A model generated the notes under the pieces. It was not told the origin of the DNA. It did no database searches and saw only the letters and a program-made list of their open reading frames with translations. 64,000 nt of DNA, taken from Solidesulfovibrio alcoholivorans DSM 5433. GTDB taxonomy: Bacteria; Desulfobacterota; Desulfovibrionia; Desulfovibrionales; Desulfovibrionaceae. Positions 24,880-32,316 of the stretch are shown piece by piece. The stretch is from assembly GCF_000702665.1 (NCBI RefSeq), contig NZ_JNJA01000006.1, forward strand, positions 1-64,000, given 5' to 3'. Each line of letters starts with the position of its first letter. The first letter of the stretch is position 1. The translations under genes were made by a program, and so were the position numbers.

Positions 24880-25330
24880 TCAAAAATGTCCCTGAATGGG
24901 GCATGGCCCGGGACCATCGTGCGCCAGGGCCGCGGCACACGACAGGCCCGGCCGGGCGTCGAAGCGCCACAGCGACCAGCCGCCCGGGGCGGACGGCAGG
25001 CGACGCGGGACCGGTTCGCCGCGCGGAGAAAGGTCGAAGGCAAACGTATCCAGGGGGCGGGAGAGACCTTGTCCCAGGACCTCGACCACCGCCTCTTTGC
25101 AGGTCCAAAGGCGCAGGAAGGATGTGGCTCCCGGCGTGGGACAGGTTGAAGGACACGGCGTGCCGGCCGGCCAGTTCGGGCTTGCCCCAGGGGCCGAAGC
25201 GGATACAAAGCTCGCGCGTGGCTGCATGGCCGGACTCGGCTCAGGCAATCCCGGCGCTTGCGCCGTCTGCCCGGTCCGTCAGGCGTTCACCCGCGGCGAG
25301 GCTGGCGGCGGCTGACGCCATAGGCGGGAA
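24880..25330 (-). pseudogene. degenerate Sfp-type 4'-phosphopantetheinyl transferase gene
   Basis: Two characteristic PPTase pieces occur in different frames. RFGPWGKPEL ... VSFNLSHAGSH (about 25200-25130) is the central 'GKP...FNLSHS' motif. SFLRLWTCKEAVVEVLGQGL (from about 25130) is the 'WTxKEAxxK' magnesium/CoA motif. The 50-60 residues that normally separate them, including the DxE metal site, are missing and the frame changes at the junction, so there is an internal deletion. A stop also breaks the likely N-terminus. PPTases activate NRPS carrier proteins, so this is a relic of siderophore synthesis. Confidence 0.72.
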
Positions 25331-25472
25331 ACGGAGCGAATGGGCCGTTTTGAGGCATGCAGCGTTGGGGGATGAATGTATGGATCTTTTTTACACGAGT
25401 CGTCGAATTTGAAATGTTGACTGGCGGTCATGCCGGTCCTGGGCGAAAATGAGTCGGAAAGGGAGTGCTGGC

Positions 25473-26048
25473 ATGGCGCGACACAATACGCAGAGGCCTG
25501 CGGGTTGCGTCTCTGGGATCGTTTCTGGGCAGTCGGGTTGGTCACAGGGCGGCCACCGTCCAGGTGTCTGGGGTTCGCCGATCCTGGCCAATGGGTTCAT
25601 CGACATCGGCATGACGATTATCGTCCACGATTCCGGTCTCGGCCAGCGTCGGTGCGAGCGGGCCATCAGGCAGCTCAGAGAAGCCGGCTTCATGCGGGTG
25701 ACCCCGCCGAGGGGCCGAAGCGACGAGGGCCAGTATTTCGGCTGCCGGGCCATCCGGGGCCTCACCACGGCCTTCTTTGAATGGCGGGGCCCGGGACCGA
25801 TGCTGCGGCGGGAACGAGCCCGGGCTTCGGAAGCACTTCGCCGCAAGGCGCAACAAGCCAACCGCAAGCTGGCGGATTTCATGTGCCGGGTGGTGGCCGG
25901 CGCACGGCCCATATTCAAGCGTCGCCAGGCGGGAAGTCCAGGGAACAACGGATCACCCTTTAATCCTCTGAGAGGGCTGCGAGCCCTTTTTGTTCCCAAC
26001 ACTGTTCCCAACCGGATGGGAAAAATGTTGGGCCGCCACCGGCCGTGA
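25473..26048 (+). CDS. hypothetical protein with winged-helix features, possible replication-initiator fragment
   Basis: The frame is open from 25449; ATG 25473 has GGGAG upstream. Residues 45-80 (LANGFIDIGMTIIVHDSGLG, QRRCERAIRQLREAGFMRV) look like a winged helix. The following part, FFEWRGPGPMLRRERARASE, resembles the segment after it in some plasmid RepA initiators. The last 40 residues look non-protein-like (terminator-like DNA around 25965-25985), so the true end may be earlier or the gene may be truncated. The assignment is tentative; it could be a plasmid or phage relic. Confidence 0.4.
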   Translation: MARHNTQRPAGCVSGIVSGQSGWSQGGHRPGVWGSPILANGFIDIGMTIIVHDSGLGQRRCERAIRQLREAGFMRVTPPRGRSDEGQYFGCRAIRGLTTAFFEWRGPGPMLRRERARASEALRRKAQQANRKLADFMCRVVAGARPIFKRRQAGSPGNNGSPFNPLRGLRALFVPNTVPNRMGKMLGRHRP

Positions 26049-26097
26049 GCCTCGTGCGGACGCCTCCTCCCTTATTTTCCATTTTTCTTCCCCCGCG

Positions 26098-26111
26098 TTG
26101 ATTGGAATCAA
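26098..26111. promoter_or_regulatory. FNR/HcpR-type palindrome upstream of the reductase gene
   Basis: TTGATTGGAATCAA is a perfect TTGAT-N4-ATCAA palindrome, the classical site of Crp/Fnr-family regulators. The surrounding 125 bases are closely similar to the promoter at 28960-29060, which lies beside a Crp/Fnr regulator gene. Confidence 0.7.
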
Positions 26112-26172
26112 TGCCCGACAGCTGCGCATGGTGCATATCGAGTGCGGTCAACAAGCAACGAGGTTTTCAGGC

Positions 26173-26307
26173 ATGAGTTACGAAATCCTATGCCCGCATT
26201 GTTATGGAAACCAGTTTATTGCCGCACATGTTTGCGCCTTTATTGGCGTGCAGCATGAGCTGTCGCGGAAGTCGACGCAAGCGACACAGGCCGTTGTCGC
26301 GGCCTGA
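26173..26307 (+). pseudogene. frameshifted copy of the small zinc-ribbon gene
   Basis: The frame starts MSYEILCPHCYGNQ, matching MRHEILCPYCHENQ of the intact gene at 29051. After about 20 codons the similarity continues only in another frame (FAPLLACSMSC against YAPIHAECMSC), so a frameshift has destroyed the second metal-binding half. The promoter and ribosome region are also duplicated. Translation of the remnant would stop at 26307, shortly before the reductase gene. Confidence 0.7.
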
Positions 26308-26341
26308 CAATACAACGCGAAACAACAAGGAGCAGATTCGT

Positions 26342-28036
26342 ATGAGCACCAAACGCATTGTCGTCATTGGTGGCACCGCCGCCGGTCCAAAAGCGGCCTC
26401 CCGAGCCAAGCGCCTGGATGAGACTGCGGAAGTCACCCTGTTGCAAAAAGCATCCGCGCTGTCCATGGCCTCCTGCGGCTATCCTTATTACGTGGCAGGT
26501 GAGGTCAAGGACCGCGACATGCTGCTCGCCACCCCGGCCGGCGTGGTGCGCGATGCAGCATTTTTCGCCGGGGCTAAGGGCATCATCGCCAAAGTCTCGA
26601 CGGAGGTCACGGGCATCGACCGGGAGGCCAAGACCGTGGCCTGGAAGCGCGTGGATACCGGCGAGACGGGGCTCCTGCCCTATGACAAGCTGATTTTGTG
26701 CACCGGGTCCGTGCCCAAGGTGCCGCCCATCCCGGGCCGCGAACTGGCCGGAGTCACCACCCTGGCCAGCCTCGAGGACGCCGACCGGCTGCGTGAGCTG
26801 GCCGCCACCAACAAAGACGAGAAGGCCGTCATCATCGGCGGCGGGCTTATCGGCATGGAGACCTGCGAAGCGCTGGTTGCGGCCGGCATGGACGTGACCG
26901 TGGTCGAGGCCCTGCCGCAGACCCTGAGCTTCCTGGATCCGGAACTGGCGCTTTTGGTGCAAAAGCACGCCACATCCAAGGGCGCGAAGATCCTCACCGG
27001 CGTGGGGATTTCCGCCATTAACGGCCAGGACGGCAAGGTCGCCGGCGTCACCCTGGCCGACGGCCGGGAACTGCCCTGCACGCTGGTCATCATGGCCATC
27101 GGCGTGGCTCCCAACACGGGGCTGGCCAAGGCGGCGGGCCTGGCGCTCGGTCCCACCGGCGGCATCATCACGGACGAGCGCATGCGCACCTCCGATCCGG
27201 ACGTCTATGCCGCCGGCGACTGCGTGGAAGTGAAAAACCGCCTGACCGGCGAGCCCATGCTCGCCCCCTTCGGCGATCTGGCCAACCTGGAAGGCCGGGT
27301 GGCCGGCGAGAACGCGGTCCTTGGCGACACGGCCACCTTCCCCGGCACCATCGGCAGCGGCATCTGCAAGATCTTCGACTTCACCGCCGCCTCCACCGGC
27401 CTGTCCGAGTTCCGGGCCAAACAGGCCGGCTTCGACGTGGTGACGGCCATAAACGCCAGCCCGGACAAGCCCGGCTTCATGGGGGCCAAGCCGGTGGTGT
27501 CCAAGCTCATCGCCGACGCCAAAACCGGCCGTATCCTGGGGTTTGCCTGCGTGGGCCTGGGCAACGTCAACCGGCAGGCGGCGGAAATGGCCATGGCCAT
27601 CCTCGGCGGGCTGACAGTGGACGACGTGGCCATGGCCGACCTGCCTTACGCGCCGCCGTTTTCCCTGGCCATCGACCACGCCATCGCCACGGCGCACATC
27701 CTGCAAAACAAGATGCGCGGGCTCATGCGGGGCCAGTCGAGCATCGTGGCCAAATCCCGCATCGACAACGGGGAGCGTCCCTACCTGCTCGACGTGCGCG
27801 GTCCCAAGGAGTTCGAGGAAATGCGCCTTGGGCGCGGCGAGACGCTCATTCCCCTGGGACAGTTGCGCAAGCGCCTCGGCGAACTCCCGGCGGACAAGCA
27901 GGCCCCCGTCATCACCTACTGCAAGGTGTCCATGCGCGGCTACGAGGCCCAGCGAGTGCTCGAAGCCAACGGCTACGAGAACGTGACGGTGCTGGAAGGC
28001 GGACTGGTGGCTTGGCCGTTCGGCCTTGAACAATAA
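26342..28036 (+). CDS. NAD(P)H oxidoreductase with C-terminal rhodanese domain (CoA-disulfide/polysulfide reductase type)
   Basis: The 564-aa protein has an FAD-binding start (RIVVIGGTAAGPKAASRAKR), the redox-active Cys segment SMASCGYPYYV (Cys about residue 44), a second nucleotide fold (AVIIGGGLIGMETCEALVAAG) and a C-terminal rhodanese domain (about 465-564). The rhodanese has DVRGPKEFEEMRLG and an active Cys in ITYCKVSMRGYEA. This layout is that of CoA-disulfide reductase/NADH-dependent persulfide or polysulfide reductases. It probably reduces polysulfide or handles oxygen stress. An FNR/HcpR-type site lies about 230 bases upstream. Confidence 0.88.
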   Translation: MSTKRIVVIGGTAAGPKAASRAKRLDETAEVTLLQKASALSMASCGYPYYVAGEVKDRDMLLATPAGVVRDAAFFAGAKGIIAKVSTEVTGIDREAKTVAWKRVDTGETGLLPYDKLILCTGSVPKVPPIPGRELAGVTTLASLEDADRLRELAATNKDEKAVIIGGGLIGMETCEALVAAGMDVTVVEALPQTLSFLDPELALLVQKHATSKGAKILTGVGISAINGQDGKVAGVTLADGRELPCTLVIMAIGVAPNTGLAKAAGLALGPTGGIITDERMRTSDPDVYAAGDCVEVKNRLTGEPMLAPFGDLANLEGRVAGENAVLGDTATFPGTIGSGICKIFDFTAASTGLSEFRAKQAGFDVVTAINASPDKPGFMGAKPVVSKLIADAKTGRILGFACVGLGNVNRQAAEMAMAILGGLTVDDVAMADLPYAPPFSLAIDHAIATAHILQNKMRGLMRGQSSIVAKSRIDNGERPYLLDVRGPKEFEEMRLGRGETLIPLGQLRKRLGELPADKQAPVITYCKVSMRGYEAQRVLEANGYENVTVLEGGLVAWPFGLEQ

Positions 28037-28058
28037 TAGCCTGTTGAAAAGTGCGTGC

Positions 28059-28094
28059 GGGAGGGGAGAGCCCTTGAAGGGGTTCTCCCCTCCC
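28059..28094 (+). terminator. strong hairpin after the reductase gene
   Basis: GGGAGGGGAGAGCC and GGTTCTCCCCTCCC pair over about 14 positions beginning 23 bases after the stop. There is no T run, so termination may be weak or factor-assisted. Confidence 0.5.
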
Positions 28095-28266
28095 GGCCAA
28101 GGCGTTGTCGGCCAATGGGGACGTCTGACCTCGGTGCGGCATCGGGTTCCTTGCCGCTCCCCCCGTGACCAGCCCCCAGTTCAGGATGCTTTCCTGGCAA
28201 ATCGCTCACTGCCACCAGAGGCGGCAGCCAATGGCCATGGGCAGAGCCGGGGGATACGCGTTCTTC

Positions 28267-28965
28267 TTATTCGCACGTCCCGTCCCGGCATCCTTCGAGA
28301 AGCTGTCTATCCAAAATGCGGATTTCGCCCTCACTCTGTTCGATCATCCGCCGTTTCGACATCTTGGTGAGGGTTCGCGAAAGAGTTTCCGGAGTTACGC
28401 CTATGATTTTGGCAAATTCACGATGCGTGACTCCGAGGCGGACCGATTCACCCTGCGCGTGTGTGAGAAAATACGCTGCAATGCGTGACGGGATTTGTTT
28501 TAGGGATAGCGAGTCGATCATCTCCATGGCTTCTTTGAGGCGTCGCGAAATGACTTTTAATAGAACGAGTAGCAGAGCCGGGTCTTCTTTGGACAGCCGT
28601 TCGAACTGCTGCGGTGCCAGGACAAGCACTCTGCTGGATTCCAAAGCCGCCAAATTGGCGGGAAGTTGGCCGTCGGAAAAGATCGAGCACAGGCAAAACG
28701 GTTCCCCTGGCCTGAAAATGTAAATGGTCTGCTCCTTGCCGTCCTCTGCAACCTTGAAAAGCTTCACACGGCCTGAAAGGAGGACATGGAGCCCGGTCGA
28801 GGCGGTACGTTCGCTGAAATAGATGCCGCCTGCCGCGATGGATTCCACCGAGGCCTCGCGCGCGACGAGTGCCCGTTGGGCGGCGCTCAGCGTTGCGAAA
28901 AGCGCAATTTTCTCCAGTTCCTCGGCCGTGATTGTGGTACGGCCATGTCCTCCGTCTTTTCCCAT
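28267..28965 (-). CDS. Crp/Fnr-family transcriptional regulator
   Basis: This 232-aa protein has a cyclic-nucleotide-binding-type beta-roll at residues 20-135 (SGRVKLFKVAEDGKEQTIYI, RPGEPFCLCSIFSDGQLPA). A C-terminal winged helix follows with THREFAKIIGVTPETLSRTL (about residues 180-199). No N-terminal Cys cluster of a classical Fnr iron-sulfur site is present, though the sensor part has a CLC pair. It could be HcpR- or Dnr-like, responding to nitrosative or redox stress. Its own promoter faces the zinc-ribbon gene across a TTGAT-N4-GTCAA site, so autoregulation is likely. Confidence 0.9.
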   Translation of the reverse strand: MGKDGGHGRTTITAEELEKIALFATLSAAQRALVAREASVESIAAGGIYFSERTASTGLHVLLSGRVKLFKVAEDGKEQTIYIFRPGEPFCLCSIFSDGQLPANLAALESSRVLVLAPQQFERLSKEDPALLLVLLKVISRRLKEAMEMIDSLSLKQIPSRIAAYFLTHAQGESVRLGVTHREFAKIIGVTPETLSRTLTKMSKRRMIEQSEGEIRILDRQLLEGCRDGTCE

Positions 28966-28979
28966 TTTTTTCCTCCGCG

Positions 28980-28993
28980 TTGATTGCGGTCAA
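28980..28993. promoter_or_regulatory. FNR/HcpR-type palindrome in the divergent regulator promoter
   Basis: TTGATTGCGGTCAA lies 15 bases before the regulator start on one side and 57 bases before the zinc-ribbon gene on the other. It is the likely target of the adjacent Crp/Fnr protein and parallels the site at 26098. Confidence 0.65.
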
Positions 28994-29050
28994 TGCCCGC
29001 CAGCCGTGCGTGGTGCATAGTGGGGGCAACAAGCAAGGAGGTCCCCGGTT

Positions 29051-29269
29051 ATGAGACACGAAATCCTATGCCCGTATTGCCATGAAAATCAGACTGTTGT
29101 CCATCCTGGCGGCTATGCTCCAATCCATGCCGAGTGCATGTCTTGCGGCAAGCTGTTTATCATGGAACCTGAACGGCATGGCGTCGCCGTCTACAAAGTC
29201 GAAGATGCGCCGTGCTGCTCCGACCCGGATTGCCTTGAAACCGAGCTTTCCGCCTCGGAGAATGACTAG
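29051..29269 (+). CDS. small zinc-ribbon protein (72 aa)
   Basis: ATG 29051 follows AAGGAGGTCCCCGGTT. The product has two CxxC knuckles, LCPYC (residues 6-10) and AECMSCGKLF (about 27-36), typical of a zinc ribbon, and a second Cys cluster CCSDPDC near the end. Function is unknown. It is controlled by the same promoter type as the decayed copy at 26173 and lies upstream of a permease and a UspA protein in the same direction, so a redox or stress role is inferred. Confidence 0.75.
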   Translation: MRHEILCPYCHENQTVVHPGGYAPIHAECMSCGKLFIMEPERHGVAVYKVEDAPCCSDPDCLETELSASEND

Positions 29270-29397
29270 CGCCACATGGCCGGCAAAAAAGGCACTGTCC
29301 GCCTTTGTGTGGACGTCGACGGAAAATCTTCACAGGCCTGGCCGCACGCCACAATGTTCCAGCATTCAACACTGTACAGATTCCATGGGGGTGTCGC

Positions 29398-30381
29398 ATG
29401 ACGCATATCTTGCAGAAAATTACCAAGAATCTCATTCTGGCCATCCCGGCCACCATGGTGTTGGGTTTTCTTTTCGGCCTGTCCGCCGACGTTCGCTGGC
29501 TGCGCGGTCTGATCATCCCGTTCACCTTTCTCATGGTGTACCCCATGATGGTGACGCTCAAGGTGCGACAGGTCTTCCAGGGCGGCGACGTCAAGGCACA
29601 GGCTCTCGCCCAGACCGTGAATTTCGCCGTCATCCCCTTCCTTGCCTGGGGCATCGGCCAAGTCTTTTTCGCGCAACGGCCGTTTATGGCGCTTGGCCTG
29701 TTGCTGGCCGGGCTTTTGCCCACCAGCGGCATGACCATTTCCTGGACCGGCTTTGCCAAGGGCAACGTCGCCGCCGCCGTGAAGATGACGGTTATCGGCC
29801 TTGTCGTGGGTTCGCTGGCCACGCCGCTTTATGTGCGGGCGCTGATGGGAGCGGCCATTGAGGTCGATATGGCGGCGGTGTTCCTGCAGATAGGCATTAT
29901 CGTGTTTCTGCCCATGGCCTTGGGGTACGCGACCCAGCGCCTGCTCGTGCGCAAGTATGGGCAGGAGACGTTTCAGAAACGGTTCGGACCGCGTTTTCCC
30001 CCGCTTTCCACCCTCGGGGTCCTTGGCATCGTGTTCGTGGCCCTGGCGCTCAAGGCCAGGACCATCATGCAGTCCCCGGAAGTGATGCTGGCCATCCTCG
30101 CTCCGCTCGTGCTGCTGTACGCCGTCAATTTCACCTTGAGCACCGTGGTGGGCAGGCGCTTTCTGGCTCGCGGCGACGCCATCGCCATGGTGTACGGTTC
30201 CGTGATGCGCAACCTTTCCATCGCGCTCGCCGTCGCCATGAACGCTTTCGGGGAGCAGGGGGCTGACGCCGCGCTCGTGGTGGCGGCGGCCTACATCGTT
30301 CAGGTGCAGTCCGCAGCGTGGTATGTGCGTTTGACCGACCGGTTTTTCGGCGCGTCCGCCGGGGAGCCCGTGACCGCCTGA
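29398..30381 (+). CDS. bile acid:sodium symporter / ACR3-type permease
   Basis: I start at ATG 29398 (MTHILQKITKNLILAIPATM), with GGGGGTG upstream, giving 327 aa and about ten membrane segments. The LPTSGMTISWTGFAKGNVAAA segment with its Ser/Thr-rich helix break, and the repeat half around MVYGSVMRNLSIALAVAMNA, fit the BASS/ACR3 superfamily. No ars genes or ArsR are nearby and the ACR3 arsenite Cys is not seen, so arsenite export is not supported. The substrate is unknown. Confidence 0.8.
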   Translation: MTHILQKITKNLILAIPATMVLGFLFGLSADVRWLRGLIIPFTFLMVYPMMVTLKVRQVFQGGDVKAQALAQTVNFAVIPFLAWGIGQVFFAQRPFMALGLLLAGLLPTSGMTISWTGFAKGNVAAAVKMTVIGLVVGSLATPLYVRALMGAAIEVDMAAVFLQIGIIVFLPMALGYATQRLLVRKYGQETFQKRFGPRFPPLSTLGVLGIVFVALALKARTIMQSPEVMLAILAPLVLLYAVNFTLSTVVGRRFLARGDAIAMVYGSVMRNLSIALAVAMNAFGEQGADAALVVAAAYIVQVQSAAWYVRLTDRFFGASAGEPVTA

Positions 30382-30406
30382 AACATCAATCCGAATGGAG
30401 GAAGCC

Positions 30407-30913
30407 ATGCTGCCGCGATACCGAAAAATATTGTATGCGACGGATTTGTCCGCAACGGCTCGCCAGGCGCTGCGCCACGTGGCGGCGTTCGAGGAATGTT
30501 TCGACGCTGCCGTGACCGTGTTACATGTCCTCCCCGATCCGCTGGAGCTTTTCAGCGAACAGGCGGGCATGGATCTCGAGCAGGCCTTTGGCGAAGACGG
30601 CGCGCATTGGATCAACCAAGGCGAGTACACCAACGCAGGCAAGGCGATGCGACAGCGGCTGGAAGCGCTGGCCGCAGAGGACTTTTCTTCCGAGCGCTCA
30701 GCGCGCCATTTCGCCGAAGCTGAAGTCAAGATCGTCTGCGGCGACCCGGCTGAGCAAATTCTTCAGGAAGCCCAAAAAGGCGGATACGAGCTTGTCGTCA
30801 TGGGGACGCACGGCCATGGCCGGCTGCTCGGCATGGTCCTTGGCAGCGTCGCCCAGCAGACGATCAGGAGCAGCAGGATTCCGGTCCTCGTGGTCCCATT
30901 GCCGGAGGAATGA
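30407..30913 (+). CDS. universal stress protein (UspA family)
   Basis: ATG 30407 follows TGGAGGAAGCC; the frame from 30395 has no ribosome site. The 168-aa protein has the Usp fold marks: KILYATDLSATARQALRHV at the N-terminus and the ATP-binding MGTHGHGRLLGMVLGSVAQQ near the C-terminus, followed by PVLVVP. It lies 25 bases after the permease gene and is probably co-transcribed with it. Confidence 0.93.
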   Translation: MLPRYRKILYATDLSATARQALRHVAAFEECFDAAVTVLHVLPDPLELFSEQAGMDLEQAFGEDGAHWINQGEYTNAGKAMRQRLEALAAEDFSSERSARHFAEAEVKIVCGDPAEQILQEAQKGGYELVVMGTHGHGRLLGMVLGSVAQQTIRSSRIPVLVVPLPEE

Positions 30914-31587
30914 TCGCGACGAGTGGCTTAAGATGCCTCTCCGGCAGCCCGAAAAGTCAGCAAGCGGGGAGCGTCAGGTCTTGCTTTCGGCAATCTTGAC
31001 CGGACGCTCCGCCCGGTCCGTGGCAGGACCAGGAGCAACGCGGCCACGCCCAGGGCCAGACGCAACGCTGCGGTCAGCCGTGGTAATCGCCCAGCCGGTG
31101 CAGGCCCGGCGGGAATACGATGGCGTAACGCGCGCTAATGGGCATCTGTCACATGCCGGTCAACGCCAGGCCAGGGGCAGCCACAGGATCCGCAAAGGCG
31201 TAGCGCCTCCATCGCCTCGCGAGGCAGTGCGATGATCGGTTGCGCTTCGCTGAAGAAGGCCATCAATATCGTTTGTCGTACTGCTGAAGGCTGGGTGATT
31301 CGCTCCGGTAATGCCTGCCTGGTAGGGAGGTCGTGACTCCGCGCTTTCACCGGAATTTCTGGTGTTCATTTGCAAGAACAATAAAATATTCCGGTGAAAG
31401 TGCGCAGGAGTAAGATGGTCGCCATTTGTGCCCATTCCCGCCAGATCGGGGTGAGGGCTGCACAGCTCTTAAGCTCCTCGTATGGGAACAAGATCAGGAC
31501 TTGCAGCAGGCGGTGGCCCATGGATATGGTGGGCATAAACCTAGCGGTGGGCCAGCGCCCAGAGTCCCTTTCCTTCCTCTTCTCCGC
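30914..31587. other. 674-bp gene-free stretch
   Basis: No frame in this region looks like protein: the open frames lack ribosome sites and recognisable residues. The only structure seen is the inverted repeat at 31341-31405. The stretch separates the plus-strand UspA gene from the convergent end of the ferrosome-like operon. Confidence 0.5.
31341..31405. repeat. inverted repeat between UspA and the ferrosome-like operon
   Basis: GCGCTTTCACCGGAAT (31341-31356) pairs with ATTCCGGTGAAAGTGCGC (31388-31405) apart from a two-base bulge, enclosing about 31 AT-rich bases. It could be a bidirectional terminator for the convergent transcripts or a small mobile repeat. Confidence 0.5.
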
Positions 31588-32316
31588 CTAGGAGACCTCA
31601 ATATCTGCCTCTACGAAAATTTTCGTGGCGTCCTTGTCCTGGAAATAGAGGCGCAATCCATCCCGCGTCGTGCAGACGATGGGTGTTTTTTGCGAGAACG
31701 TCACCACCGGTCCTGCCGCCACTTGCGTCAGTTCAAGCCGGACGCCCGGCTTGATGCCCAACGATTCAAGGCTTTCACTGGCATGCGCGCCGGCAAGAAT
31801 CTGTCGGACAGTAAAAAGCTCGCCGACGCCGACCGAACAGAACTGGGCCGTCCCGCTGGGGGTGTCGCCCAAAATCTTCGCGGCCAGGCCTTCGTTGATC
31901 TGAATGCGCTCCTTCCCGTCGACCACGGCCTTGTAGAGCATCGGCGGCAGACGCCGTAGGAACGTGATGCGGTCGTTTTCCCGCACGCCAAGCGTCGCCA
32001 GGGTCTCTTCGATATTTGGCTGCCCGGTGATGCCTTCCACATGGCCGCTGTCGCCAGGAACGCACTCCAGAAGGGGCAGCCGACTGTCGTCGTCAAGATG
32101 GACGACTATCTTGGCCGCAAGCCAACCGCTCAACGTGATCTCGCCCCCAGAACCTTTGATCTTGGCCGGCCCGATGGCGACGCTGTCATCCAGGCGCGTC
32201 AGGGACACCCCTTCGTGCAGTCCCAGCCGGGACATGCGCGCCGCGAATTCCTGGCCTGCGATCCTGTCAATGATAAGGGGCACTCCGACAGGAGCTGCTG
32301 CGAGCGTCGTCAACAT
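31588..32316 (-). CDS. protein of three tandem FeoA-like domains, last gene of the ferrosome-like operon
   Basis: The 242-aa protein contains three FeoA/SH3-like units, roughly residues 1-75, 83-155 and 165-242. Each holds the landmark helix: AARMSRLGLHEGV, EETLATLGVRENDRI and SESLESLGIKPGVRL. FeoA domains act in ferrous-iron transport and as iron-sensing modules. A stand-alone triple form is unusual. It overlaps the P-type ATPase gene by 7 bases, so it belongs to the same operon. A regulatory or accessory role for the ATPase is inferred. Confidence 0.8.
   Translation of the reverse strand: MLTTLAAAPVGVPLIIDRIAGQEFAARMSRLGLHEGVSLTRLDDSVAIGPAKIKGSGGEITLSGWLAAKIVVHLDDDSRLPLLECVPGDSGHVEGITGQPNIEETLATLGVRENDRITFLRRLPPMLYKAVVDGKERIQINEGLAAKILGDTPSGTAQFCSVGVGELFTVRQILAGAHASESLESLGIKPGVRLELTQVAAGPVVTFSQKTPIVCTTRDGLRLYFQDKDATKIFVEADIEVS

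Noticed and set aside
29398..30381. Arsenite efflux pump Acr3
   Set aside because: The fold is compatible, but the expected arsenite-binding Cys and any ars neighbours are missing.
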